A stretch of 11,129 nt of DNA from Trueperaceae bacterium (GTDB lineage: Bacteria; Deinococcota; Deinococci; Deinococcales; Trueperaceae): NCBI GenBank assembly GCA_011390455.1, contig JAABSI010000096.1:1-11129 (forward strand), written 5' to 3'. Each line of letters begins with the position of its first letter. Position 1 is the first letter of the stretch. Positions 1-5,783 of this stretch are shown here, in pieces. The position numbers and the translations under genes are program-made. The notes below the pieces were generated by a model that was given only the letters and a program-made list of their open reading frames with translations, made no database searches and was not told where the DNA came from.

Positions 1-608
1 TAGTCGGGGTTCGCTTCCATCAGGATCCGCTCGCCCGCGGAGCGCGAGACGAAGCGGAACGGGCCCGTGCCCACGGGCTCGCGCACGAAGCCGTCGATGC
101 CGACCTCGGCCATGTAGGCCGGCGGCACCATGCCCCACGAGATCGCCAGGGTGGTCAGGAAGGTGGCGTTGGGCTCGGGGGTGGTGATGCGCACGGTGTA
201 GTCGTCGATCACCTCGACGTTCGAGGCGGCCGTGTAGAAGTTCGCGTAGTCGTTGCTGCCGTCGCTGCCCGTCTCCCAGGTGGTGACCACGGAGGCGGCG
301 GTGAAGGGCTCGCCGTTGTGGAAGGTCACGTCCTCGCGCAGGTAGAAGACGTACTCGGTGCCGTCCTCGGAGATCTCCCAGCGCTCGGCCAGGGCCGGCT
401 CGATCTCGAGGTCCTCGTTGATCCAGATCAGGCTGTCGTAGAGCGGCAGCGAGGCGTTGGTGGCGGTGCGGTCGGCGGCGCGCGGCAGGAAGAGCGCGGT
501 GGGGTCGCTCGACAGCGCGACCACCAGGCGGTCCTCCTGGGCCTGGGCCGTCAGGGGCAGGGCGATCGTCAGCGTCAGGAGCAGGGCGGTCAGGAAGCGT
601 CTCGTCAT
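1..608 (-). CDS. ABC transporter substrate-binding protein, family 5 (peptide/nickel type), C-terminus cut by window edge
   Basis: Periplasmic solute-binding subunit of an ABC importer of the SBP_bac_5 group (oligopeptides, dipeptides, nickel, some sugars); the ligand cannot be read from this part. About 202 residues are present; the family is usually 500-600 residues, so the gene runs off the left edge. Residues 1-24 form a signal peptide (MTRR, a long Leu/Thr/Ala core, then an AQA cleavage site before QED). There is no lipobox cysteine, so it is not an obvious lipoprotein. Family hallmarks follow: LPLYDSLIW (55-63), then AERWEISEDGTEYVFYLR (75-92) and FHNGEPFTA (97-105), matching the conserved 'W..S.DG..Y.F.LR..V.FH.G.P.TA' block. 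A downstream GTGPFRF also fits. AAAGGA (614-619) lies 5 nt before ATG 608 and only 2 nt before ATG 611, so 608 is preferred. No permease or ATPase gene is in view. Confidence 0.93.
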   Translation of the reverse strand, partial: MTRRFLTALLLTLTIALPLTAQAQEDRLVVALSSDPTALFLPRAADRTATNASLPLYDSLIWINEDLEIEPALAERWEISEDGTEYVFYLREDVTFHNGEPFTAASVVTTWETGSDGSNDYANFYTAASNVEVIDDYTVRITTPEPNATFLTTLAISWGMVPPAYMAEVGIDGFVREPVGTGPFRFVSRSAGERILMEANPD

Positions 609-730
609 CATGGTCCTTTCTCGAACCGGCACGTCCGCGATCGACGTGACCCACGTCGTCGGCGCGCCGCGATCGCGATCGTGGGCTCGTCGTTCGGACG
701 CGGAGGCGGCGTGCCGATCAGGGACCTTGG

Positions 731-739
731 ACCCTAACA
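731..739 (-). promoter_or_regulatory. Candidate extended -10 element for the substrate-binding protein gene
   Basis: On the minus strand the sequence reads TG-T-TAGGGT, an extended -10 (TGnTANNNT) with no convincing -35. It would give a leader of roughly 115 nt before the Shine-Dalgarno site at 614-619. The stretch between 609 and 810 otherwise holds a small imperfect hairpin (756-773) that could end the upstream phosphodiesterase transcript but has no U-tract. This is read by eye only. Confidence 0.3.
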
Positions 740-810
740 CGGGCTCCGCCGGTGGCGACCCGAGCCGGGTTCGCTCCCCTCCAGCGTGGCGCCCGAACGT
801 CTGGTCCGTG

Positions 811-2055
811 TCAGATGAGCGGGTTGCCGTCGCCCAGGGCGTCCAGGCCGAGCAGCGCCGCGACCGTCGCGGCGACGTCCTCGGAGGCGGCGCGCGCCAA
901 CCTCCGCTGCTCGATGCCTCCACCGGCCGCGATCAGGAAGCGCTCGTCCGAGGCCGTGCCGGGCGCGAAGCCGTGCCCCGAGACGTAGCGCGAGGGCCCG
1001 GACGAGGCGCCCGCACGCTCCTCGGGCGCGCTCGCCTCGAAGCCGGCGGTCCGACCCGGCACCACGAAGGCGGCGAGCTGGTCGCGCCGCTCCGGCGGCA
1101 GGTGGTCGCCCGGCAGCCGCTCGACCCCATGGGGGCGCAGCCGCTCCGCGATGCGCCGCGCCTCGCGCTCCCCGTCGACGGCGACGTACGCCACGCCGCC
1201 CTCGCTGGCCGTGGTGGCGCCGGGCAGCAGCGCGTCCAGGTAGAGCGCGCCGTCGACCGGCCCGTGGCCGTGGTCGCTCGTCACCACCACGCGGGTCGTC
1301 TCCGAACGGCCCGCGGCGTCGAGCGCGCGCAGCACCTCGCCCACCAGCGCGTCGGCGTAGCTGAGCGACCAGAGGCCGAACGGGTGCTCGGTGCCTGCCA
1401 CGTGCTGCACGGTGTCGGGGGTGAGGACCTCGGTGACGATCAGGTCGGGCGGCTCGGCGCCCGCCGCCAGCGCCGCGGTCCACTGGAGCATCGTCTGGTC
1501 GCCGGTGAGCTCGCTCATCAGGTAGTGCATGCGGTCGCCGGCGTACGCGTCGGGCACGCCGTCGGGGAGCCCGGTGGCGGCCAGCGCGGCGAGCCGCCCG
1601 GACGCGTCGCGCCATCGCGAGGTGCGCAGCCACCCCTCGTCGGCGGGGATGGGCTCGAGGTCGCGCGCCCGCTGCAGCATCTCGTTCGCCCACCAGGCGT
1701 GGTGGAAGGTGGTCGCGTCCTCGGGGCGCACCATGCCGTAGCCGAGCACCGCCACGTCGAGCCCCGCCGCCAGCGCCCGTTGCGGCAGGGTCGGCGCGCG
1801 CACGTCGTCGGGGTTGGCGTAGCGGAAGCGATCGCCGTCCCAGATGACGTTGCCGTAGACGCCGTGGGCGTCGGCGGCGACGCCCGTGAGGATCCCCGTG
1901 CGGCCGGGCAGCGAGGTGGCGGGGACGTCGGCCGCGACGCGGTCGACCTGCAGGCCGCGGGCCGCGAGCGCGCGCAGGTGCGGGAGGCGGGCCGGATGGC
2001 GCGCGACCGAGTCGGCGGAGATGCCGTCGAGCATGATCAGGATCACGGGGTGCAT
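811..2055 (-). CDS. Alkaline phosphatase-superfamily protein (type I phosphodiesterase / nucleotide pyrophosphatase)
   Basis: Metal-dependent phosphoester or phosphodiester hydrolase of 414 residues, probably cytoplasmic because no signal peptide is present. The natural substrate is unknown. The N-terminus VILIMLDGISADSV carries the first metal ligand (D10). PATSLPGRTGILTG holds the likely nucleophile (T47 or S48). The second metal cluster is visible as TPDTVQH (D214, H218), VTSDHGHG (D261, H262) and SGHGF (H361), the usual order in the family. The longer reading frame starts 36 codons upstream, but that extension is Arg/Gly/Pro-rich and unlike a protein, so ATG 2055 is chosen. No Shine-Dalgarno is seen; instead TGCTACCCT ends 6 nt before the ATG, which suggests a leaderless mRNA. 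It is divergent from the EcsC gene. A homologue with another phosphatase specificity, such as a phosphoglycerate mutase-like enzyme, is less likely. Confidence 0.88.
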   Translation of the reverse strand: MHPVILIMLDGISADSVARHPARLPHLRALAARGLQVDRVAADVPATSLPGRTGILTGVAADAHGVYGNVIWDGDRFRYANPDDVRAPTLPQRALAAGLDVAVLGYGMVRPEDATTFHHAWWANEMLQRARDLEPIPADEGWLRTSRWRDASGRLAALAATGLPDGVPDAYAGDRMHYLMSELTGDQTMLQWTAALAAGAEPPDLIVTEVLTPDTVQHVAGTEHPFGLWSLSYADALVGEVLRALDAAGRSETTRVVVTSDHGHGPVDGALYLDALLPGATTASEGGVAYVAVDGEREARRIAERLRPHGVERLPGDHLPPERRDQLAAFVVPGRTAGFEASAPEERAGASSGPSRYVSGHGFAPGTASDERFLIAAGGGIEQRRLARAASEDVAATVAALLGLDALGDGNPLI

Positions 2056-2061
2056 GGGGGG

Positions 2062-2070
2062 AGGGTAGCA
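2062..2070 (-). promoter_or_regulatory. Extended -10 element placed for leaderless transcription of the phosphodiesterase gene
   Basis: The minus strand reads TG-C-TACCCT followed by six C residues and the ATG at 2055. The last T of the hexamer is at -7 relative to the A of ATG, which is the spacing expected if transcription begins at the start codon itself. No purine-rich ribosome-binding site is available in between. Leaderless genes with this TANNNT spacing are well known in Deinococcus; applying that here is an inference. Confidence 0.5.
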
Positions 2071-2072
2071 GG

Positions 2073-2088
2073 GGGCGCGATCGCGCCC
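2073..2088. promoter_or_regulatory. Perfect 16-bp palindrome in the divergent promoter region (candidate operator)
   Basis: GGGCGCGATCGCGCCC is perfectly self-complementary. It begins 2 bp upstream of the extended -10 of the minus-strand phosphodiesterase gene, covering its -35/-10 spacer, and lies about 70 bp before the plus-strand EcsC gene. A dimeric repressor bound here could control one or both. In DNA this rich in GC such palindromes also arise by chance, so the call is tentative. Confidence 0.35.
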
Positions 2089-2155
2089 GCCACCCCGTCG
2101 TCGGCGACGCGCACCATGCGCCTGGGACCCCATACCATCGGCAGCAGGAGGCACG

Positions 2156-2860
2156 ATGCCCACCGGCCGAACCCCGGACCACGAGCAAGCTGCGCGAACC
2201 CCGCCGGAGGCGACTAGCGGACGCGCCTCGCCGTTCGACGCGAACGTCCTCGTCCATCGCCTCCTGCGCTACGGCCTCGGTGGCCACAAGTCGCTGGACA
2301 GCAGCAAGGTCGTGGCCGCCAAGTACGCCGCGAACCTGCGGTACGCCGACGACGGCGCGCGCGTGCAGGCGCTGATCCGCTCGCACACCCTGATGAACTT
2401 CGGCACCGGGTTCGCCACCGGCCTCGGCGGATTGATCACGCTCCCCGTCGCGATCCCGGCGGCCTTGACGGCCTCCTGGGTCATCCACACGCGGCTCTCG
2501 GGCGCGATCGCGGCGCTGCACGGGCACGACGTCGACGACGAGCACGTGCAGACGTTCGTCCTGATGACGCTGCTCGGCGACACGGGCAAGAACGTGCTCC
2601 GCACGGCCGGCATCAAGGTCGCCAACCAGTTCGCGCTGCGCAGCGTCGAGGCGATCCCGGTCCGCCTCCTGACCGAGATCAACAAGCGCGTGGGGATGCG
2701 CCTCATCACCAAGGCCGGCGAACGCGGCGCGCTCAACCTGACGAAAGCCGTGCCCATCGCCGGGGGCGTGGTCGGCGGGGGGATCGACGCGCTGTACTGC
2801 AACGCTGTGGGGCGGCGGGCGCACGCGGTGTTCCGGCCGGAGCGCATCGGCCCTACCTGA
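2156..2860 (+). CDS. EcsC family protein
   Basis: Member of the EcsC family (234 residues), named after the third gene of the Bacillus ecs locus. The molecular function is not established; members are thought to be membrane-associated. The domain spans about residues 50-228. The hallmark NFGTGFATGLGGLITLPVAI (81-100) is a Gly-rich hydrophobic hairpin-like segment. It is followed by a conserved helical region, the LLTEINKRVGMRLITKAGER block (171-190) and a second hydrophobic Gly-rich segment with an Asp (AVPIAGGVVGGGIDA, 198-212). The first 25 residues are Pro/Thr-rich and poorly structured. AGGAGG (2146-2151) sits 4 nt before the ATG. A weak TACCAT (2133-2138) could be the -10, which would give a very short leader. 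A 6-bp GC inverted repeat (2861-2866/2877-2882) just after the stop is too weak to call a terminator. Confidence 0.88.
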   Translation: MPTGRTPDHEQAARTPPEATSGRASPFDANVLVHRLLRYGLGGHKSLDSSKVVAAKYAANLRYADDGARVQALIRSHTLMNFGTGFATGLGGLITLPVAIPAALTASWVIHTRLSGAIAALHGHDVDDEHVQTFVLMTLLGDTGKNVLRTAGIKVANQFALRSVEAIPVRLLTEINKRVGMRLITKAGERGALNLTKAVPIAGGVVGGGIDALYCNAVGRRAHAVFRPERIGPT

Positions 2861-3208
2861 CGCCGCCCAGGGGTCAGCGGCGCCTGCCGTGCCCGCAGGA
2901 CCCAGGTCAAACCCCGTACCTTCCCCGGGCGCGTCGGAGCGCAAGCTCGAACGCGAGGAGGCGACGGATGCGAACCTCGTGGAGACCGACCGCTGCAGCC
3001 TGGACGTGCCGATCACCGGACCCGACGCGCTCCGCGCCTGCGAAGTGCAGGTCTCCGGGGCGCCGTGATGGCGGCCAGGCACGTGATCCGCGTGATCGAC
3101 GGCGCTCGCGCCTGCTACCGTCCGCCCATCCCGAGTGCCCGCACCAGAGCCGGACACGCTTCGAGGCCCCGACCGAGCCCCCGAACGCGTCCATGTTCCT
3201 GCAAACGC
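2861..3208. other. Stretch without an intact gene between the EcsC gene and the SnoaL operon promoter
   Basis: About 350 bp with no convincing complete gene. Codon-like third-position G/C bias is visible on the plus strand from about 2930 to 3068 (see the separate remnant entry) and fades after about 3115. The ATG at 2968 has a GAGGAGG just upstream, but the frame it opens reads as Arg/Pro/Ser-rich noise that continues into the SnoaL gene. The minus strand shows nothing protein-like. Confidence 0.6.
2889..3068 (+). pseudogene. Gene-like remnant or small unrecognised ORF
   Basis: Read in the frame ending at TGA 3066-3068, this stretch gives a normal-looking peptide, for example ERKLEREEATDANLVETD (from 2937) and CSLDVPITGPDALRACEVQV (2997-3056). 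More than 80% of its third positions are G or C, as in the real genes nearby. The only in-frame start is a GTG at 2889 with no ribosome-binding site, and the first 15 codons are Pro/Ser-rich. It may be the 3' end of a decayed gene, or a short gene. The stop overlaps another frame (GTG 3065, then ATG 3068) whose first codons, MAARHVIRVIDGARACYR, also look coding, which would fit a frameshifted fragment. I recognise no family. Confidence 0.3.
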
Positions 3209-3237
3209 TTGACTATTCATGCACCAGCGCCTACAGT
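3209..3237 (+). promoter_or_regulatory. Sigma-70-type promoter of the SnoaL / small-barrel operon
   Basis: TTGACT (3209-3214) and TACAGT (3232-3237) are separated by exactly 17 bp, the best consensus match in the window. Transcription would start near 3244, giving a leader of about 24 nt that includes AAGGAG (3255-3260), 7 nt before the ATG at 3268. The region from about 3195 to 3260 is clearly less GC-rich than its surroundings. The match suggests constitutive, fairly strong expression; no operator is obvious. Confidence 0.7.
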
Positions 3238-3267
3238 TACCCGTCACAAAAACCAAGGAGCACCCAC

Positions 3268-3639
3268 ATGGCGGACACGGAATCGACCCTGGCTGTGGTC
3301 ACTCGTTTCGAGAACGAGTTCAACACGCGCGACTTCGACGCGCTGATGGCCGACATGACCGAGGACTGCGTCTTCGAGCACGTCGCCCCGGCGAACGCCG
3401 GATTCGGGCGCCACGAGGGCGCCGCCGCGGTGCGAGCCGTCTGGGAGTCCATGGACTCGCACTTCCCGGGGTTCACGCAGGAGATCGCCGACCTCTTCGC
3501 CACGGGCGACCGGGCGTGCTGCCGCTGGGTGATCCGCTGGAAGGACGCGGACGGGAACGACGCCGCACTGCACGGCGTCGACGTCATCACCATGCGCGAC
3601 GGGAAGATCGCCGAGAAGCTCACCTACGGCACGCTGTAG
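3268..3639 (+). CDS. SnoaL-like / NTF2-like domain protein
   Basis: Small (123 residues) cone-shaped alpha+beta barrel protein of the NTF2-like superfamily, SnoaL-like branch. Members include polyketide cyclases, ketosteroid isomerase relatives and many stand-alone proteins of unknown substrate. The single domain fills the protein: N-terminal helices (STLAVVTRFENEFNTRDFDA), the 'MTEDCVFEHVAP' strand, 'GRHEGAAAVRAVWESM', then strands ending in 'RDGKIAEKLTYG' (111-121), a typical SnoaL ending. ATG 3268 follows AAGGAG by 7 nt and a consensus promoter, and the codons upstream of it in the same frame are not protein-like, so this start is firm. The next gene begins 3 nt after the stop, so the two are almost certainly co-transcribed. 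No polyketide genes are nearby, so a cyclase role is not supported; substrate unknown. Confidence 0.9.
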   Translation: MADTESTLAVVTRFENEFNTRDFDALMADMTEDCVFEHVAPANAGFGRHEGAAAVRAVWESMDSHFPGFTQEIADLFATGDRACCRWVIRWKDADGNDAALHGVDVITMRDGKIAEKLTYGTL

Positions 3640-3642
3640 ACC

Positions 3643-3924
3643 ATGCCGACCGCGATCATCTTCCACGACGTACAGGACGGCCAAGTCTGGGCCAACGCCT
3701 GGAAGCAGGGCCCCGGCAGCCGGCACGAGATGTTCGGCACCATCGGCGTCACGTGCCGCAACTTCCGTGACCCCAACGACGCCAATGCCACGGGCGTCAT
3801 GGCCGAGATCCCCGACATGGCCGCGTTCCACGAGCTTCTGCAGTCCGAGGAGGGCCAACGGGCGATGCGAGAGGACGGCCTGAAGGTCGACACGATGCGG
3901 ATGCTGGTCGAGTTCACGCCGTGA
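3643..3924 (+). CDS. Small dimeric alpha/beta-barrel-like protein, function unknown
   Basis: A 93-residue protein whose pattern suits a ferredoxin-like dimeric alpha/beta barrel: a first strand (TAIIFHDVQDG), a middle strand with GTIGVTCRNF (32-41), GVMAEIPDMAAFHELLQSEE (51-70) as strand plus helix, and a final strand (MRMLVEFTP). The 'D..VF..P.G......DP..p...g...e..D..A...l..' layout resembles hypothetical proteins annotated near antibiotic-biosynthesis-monooxygenase/EthD-like families. I see no diagnostic catalytic residue. Start ATG 3643 lies 3 nt behind the SnoaL stop and has no strong Shine-Dalgarno, so translational coupling is likely. The pairing hints that both proteins act on the same small molecule; that is inference. 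A strong hairpin follows the stop. Confidence 0.8.
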   Translation: MPTAIIFHDVQDGQVWANAWKQGPGSRHEMFGTIGVTCRNFRDPNDANATGVMAEIPDMAAFHELLQSEEGQRAMREDGLKVDTMRMLVEFTP

Positions 3925-3938
3925 CCAGGTAACGGTTC

Positions 3939-3963
3939 GCCCCGGGCAGAGATCGCCCGGGGC
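3939..3963 (+). terminator. Hairpin terminator of the SnoaL operon
   Basis: A perfect 9-bp all-G/C stem, GCCCCGGGC and GCCCGGGGC, encloses a 7-nt loop (AGAGATC) 14 nt after the stop codon. It is followed by TGTTCGTTC, a modest T-rich tail, which fits a weak intrinsic terminator in a high-GC genome. Confidence 0.65.
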
Positions 3964-3981
3964 TGTTCGTTCAGCCCGGAT

Positions 3982-4017
3982 GCTGGGTCGGGGCCATCGC
4001 GGTGGCCCCGACCCAGC
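3982..4017 (-). terminator. Long hairpin between convergent genes, probably ending the beta-helix gene transcript
   Basis: A perfect 15-bp stem (3982-3996 paired with 4003-4017, core GGGTCGGGGCC) closes on a 6-nt loop TCGCGG. It lies 9 nt beyond the stop codon of the minus-strand gene and 57 nt beyond the plus-strand operon's stop, and is symmetric, so it could act on both strands. Neither side has a good U-tract. Confidence 0.6.
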
Positions 4018-4026
4018 CTGCTGCGA

Positions 4027-4740
4027 TCAGTACGAGCGCACCTGCACCTTGCCGAAGCCGATGTCGAGCGTCAGCTCGAGCACCGCACCGGAGCCGTCGC
4101 GCGCGTACCCACCGGGCACCGCGAAGAAGCCCTCGGGCACCGAGTCCAGGGCCCGGCGGCCGTCCAGGTCGATGCGCACGATCGCGTCGCGCGGCACGTA
4201 CACCGTCAGCTCTCCCAGCCCCGCCGTGAGGCGCGCCACGGTGTCGCCCTCGGGGAGGTAGACCTCGTGGTCGCCGATGCCGGCGTCGAGCTCCACGCCG
4301 TGCACCTCGGTCCCGCGCAGGTCGAGCATCGTGTCGCCCACCCCGGAGCGCACGGTGAGCGTGGCCGGCAGGTCGGCGGCGAGGTCGAGGTCCCAGTGGT
4401 GGCCGCCACGGATGATGCGCGGGCGCGGAGGGTTGGACCCGCGCAGGGCGACGACGAGGTGCGCACCCGCCTCGACCGTCCGTTCCACGCTCTGCGCGTT
4501 CCGGAGGTCGAGGACGCCCACCAACGCGCGCCCGTCGCCACCGGGTCGACCGCGCAGATCGAGGCGGCCGGCGTCGAGCTCGAGAACGTAGCTGGCGGAC
4601 GTAGCGGCGCCGCGCGCTACATCGATGGGCTCGAGCGGGCGGTCGGTGTCCGCGTTCGCCGCCACGGGGGCTTCGAGGGCCGCGAGGACACCGAGGATCA
4701 CGAGGGACGTGCCGACGATCTTGAGCAGGGTTCGGTTCAT
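4027..4740 (-). CDS. Secreted beta-helix ('toast-rack' / LiaF-like C-terminal) domain protein
   Basis: A 237-residue exported or membrane-anchored protein. Residues 7-23 (KIVGTSLVILGVLAALE) are a hydrophobic segment after MNRTLL, with APVAANA as a possible cleavage site near 30. The rest is beta-rich with regular Gly turns: RSGVGDTMLDLRG (131-143), LDAGIGDHEVYLPEG (151-165), LTAGLGELTVYVPRD (171-185) and LDIGFGKVQVRSY (225-237). Each rung is about 20 residues, as in the LiaF C-terminal / DUF4097-like right-handed helix. LiaF proteins regulate envelope-stress two-component systems in Firmicutes, but they carry several transmembrane helices, and neither those nor a kinase or regulator gene is seen here. 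A direct role is therefore unknown. ATG 4740 has no visible Shine-Dalgarno and I could not identify a promoter. Confidence 0.75.
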   Translation of the reverse strand: MNRTLLKIVGTSLVILGVLAALEAPVAANADTDRPLEPIDVARGAATSASYVLELDAGRLDLRGRPGGDGRALVGVLDLRNAQSVERTVEAGAHLVVALRGSNPPRPRIIRGGHHWDLDLAADLPATLTVRSGVGDTMLDLRGTEVHGVELDAGIGDHEVYLPEGDTVARLTAGLGELTVYVPRDAIVRIDLDGRRALDSVPEGFFAVPGGYARDGSGAVLELTLDIGFGKVQVRSY

Positions 4741-4762
4741 GAGCGACAGCTTGGTGCAGGAG

Positions 4763-4794
4763 CTACCGGAGACGGAACGGGCTCGCTCCGGTAG
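4763..4794 (-). terminator. Hairpin between the reductase gene and the beta-helix gene
   Basis: A perfect 9-bp inverted repeat, CTACCGGAG and CTCCGGTAG, with a 14-nt GC-rich loop. It lies 24 nt after the stop of the reductase gene and 22 nt before the start of the beta-helix gene on the same strand. It may end the upstream transcript or form part of the downstream leader. There is no U-tract. Confidence 0.4.
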
Positions 4795-4818
4795 ACCAGC
4801 GAGGCCGGCGTTCCACCG

Positions 4819-5745
4819 TCAGCTCGGACCGCCCGCCCCATCCCGCGCCCACGCCGCCACCACGTCGGCAACGCGCGTCGGGCCCACCACGTCGGCGCGC
4901 TCGACCTCGTCCTCGGGGTCGCCACCGCGCGCGATCTCGTCGAGCGCGAGGTCGAGCAGCGCGTGCACCCCCGGGTGCAGCGAGCGGGTCGCGCCGCGCA
5001 CCAGCCGGACCACCGGTACGGGCAGGTGCTGGCGCTTGGCGGTGGCGCCCAGGGCCTGCTCGACCAAGGCCAGCGCGTCGCGGCGGCTCATGCGGTCGAC
5101 GCCGCGTACCTCGCGCACCGCGCCCTCGGCGTCGGGGTCGTCCAGCACGCGCACGACCTCGGCGGCGACGTCGTCGGCCGAGACCCAGTTGAGCGGCTCG
5201 GTGCCCGCGCCGAAGAAGGGCACCGGCTTGCCCGCCCGCACCGGTTCGCCCATCAGCTGCAGCGCGTGGTTCTCGGGGAAGATGCTCGGGCGCAGCACCG
5301 TCCAGGGCACGCCCGCGCGCTCCAGGTGGCGCTCAGTCGCGCGCTTGACGCGCCCGAACACCGTCGCCTCGCGCTCCGCGCCGGCGATCGACACGAACAC
5401 CAGGCGGCGCGCGCCCGCGGCTGCGGCCGCGTCGATCAGCCGGCGCGCCCCCTCGCCGTCGACGGCGGCGGGCGTGTTCCGGCGCGAGGGCGGCACCAGC
5501 CCGTGCGAGGCCAGGACGATGCGCTCGACCCCCTCGAGCACGCCCGCATGGCCGTTCGGCTCCAGCAGCTCGAGGCGGACCGGCTCGGCGCCGAGCGCCG
5601 TCAGCGGATGCAGCCGCGCCGGGTCGCGCGAGGCGGCGCGGACGCGCGCCCCGGTCGCGAGCAGGCGACGGGCCACCCGGCTCCCCAGGGCGCCGGAGGC
5701 GCCGACCACCAGGTGGATCGGGCCGTTCGAAGGTCGATCGGTCAT
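4819..5745 (-). CDS. NmrA-like atypical short-chain dehydrogenase/reductase (NAD(P)-binding)
   Basis: A 308-residue Rossmann-fold protein. The dinucleotide-binding motif GASGALG (15-21) lies in an N-terminal strand-turn-helix, and ASRDP (38-42) has an Arg at the end of the second strand, which favours NADP(H). Typical atypical-SDR/NmrA segments follow: RLVFVSIAGA (114-123), FGRVKRATERHLERAGVPWT (130-149), LRPSIFPENH (151-160), and NWVSADDVAAEVVRVL (186-201). The active-site Tyr-x-x-x-Lys of classical SDRs is not apparent; K134 sits in the equivalent helix. Members act as NADP sensors, epimerases or quinone/flavonoid reductases, and the substrate cannot be told here. Start ATG 5745 has GGAG (5754-5757) 8 nt upstream. 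The frame upstream of this ATG is a shadow of the DsrE gene. It lies 104 bp downstream of the DsrE gene on the same strand, possibly in one operon. Confidence 0.88.
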   Translation of the reverse strand: MTDRPSNGPIHLVVGASGALGSRVARRLLATGARVRAASRDPARLHPLTALGAEPVRLELLEPNGHAGVLEGVERIVLASHGLVPPSRRNTPAAVDGEGARRLIDAAAAAGARRLVFVSIAGAEREATVFGRVKRATERHLERAGVPWTVLRPSIFPENHALQLMGEPVRAGKPVPFFGAGTEPLNWVSADDVAAEVVRVLDDPDAEGAVREVRGVDRMSRRDALALVEQALGATAKRQHLPVPVVRLVRGATRSLHPGVHALLDLALDEIARGGDPEDEVERADVVGPTRVADVVAAWARDGAGGPS

Positions 5746-5759
5746 CGCGTCGTCTCCGT

Positions 5760-5783
5760 CTCCGGGCGCCTCGCGCCCTGGAG
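5760..5783 (-). promoter_or_regulatory. Hairpin just upstream of the reductase ribosome-binding site
   Basis: CTCC-GGGCGC, a 3-nt loop, then GCGCCC-T-GGAG form a 10-bp stem with one bulged T. In the minus-strand mRNA it ends 2 nt before the GGAG of the reductase gene. It could be an attenuator, a partial terminator between the DsrE gene and the reductase, or an mRNA-stabilising structure. Only the complementarity is seen directly. Confidence 0.4.

Noticed and set aside
668..682. GCGATCGC-type palindromes (similar to the cyanobacterial HIP1 repeat) upstream of the substrate-binding protein gene
   Set aside because: Only a few occurrences across the window, as expected from GC-rich composition; there is no HIP1-like density.
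756..773. Small hairpin after the phosphodiesterase stop as a terminator
   Set aside because: Only 7 bp with a bulge, no U-tract; too weak to call.
457..2217. A 586-codon plus-strand open frame opposite the phosphodiesterase gene
   Set aside because: It is the antisense shadow of a high-GC gene: Arg/Gly/Val-rich, no domain pattern, while the minus strand has the full set of alkaline phosphatase-superfamily motifs.
734..3256. An 840-codon minus-strand open frame spanning three gene regions
   Set aside because: It runs through the phosphodiesterase in a second frame and antisense to the EcsC gene, with Arg/Ala-rich low-complexity protein; a product of few stop codons in GC-rich DNA.
2968..3267. 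A 100-codon N-terminal extension of the SnoaL protein starting at an ATG behind GAGGAGG
   Set aside because: The extension is Arg/Ser/Pro-rich with no family similarity, and a consensus promoter plus AAGGAG fixes the start at 3268.
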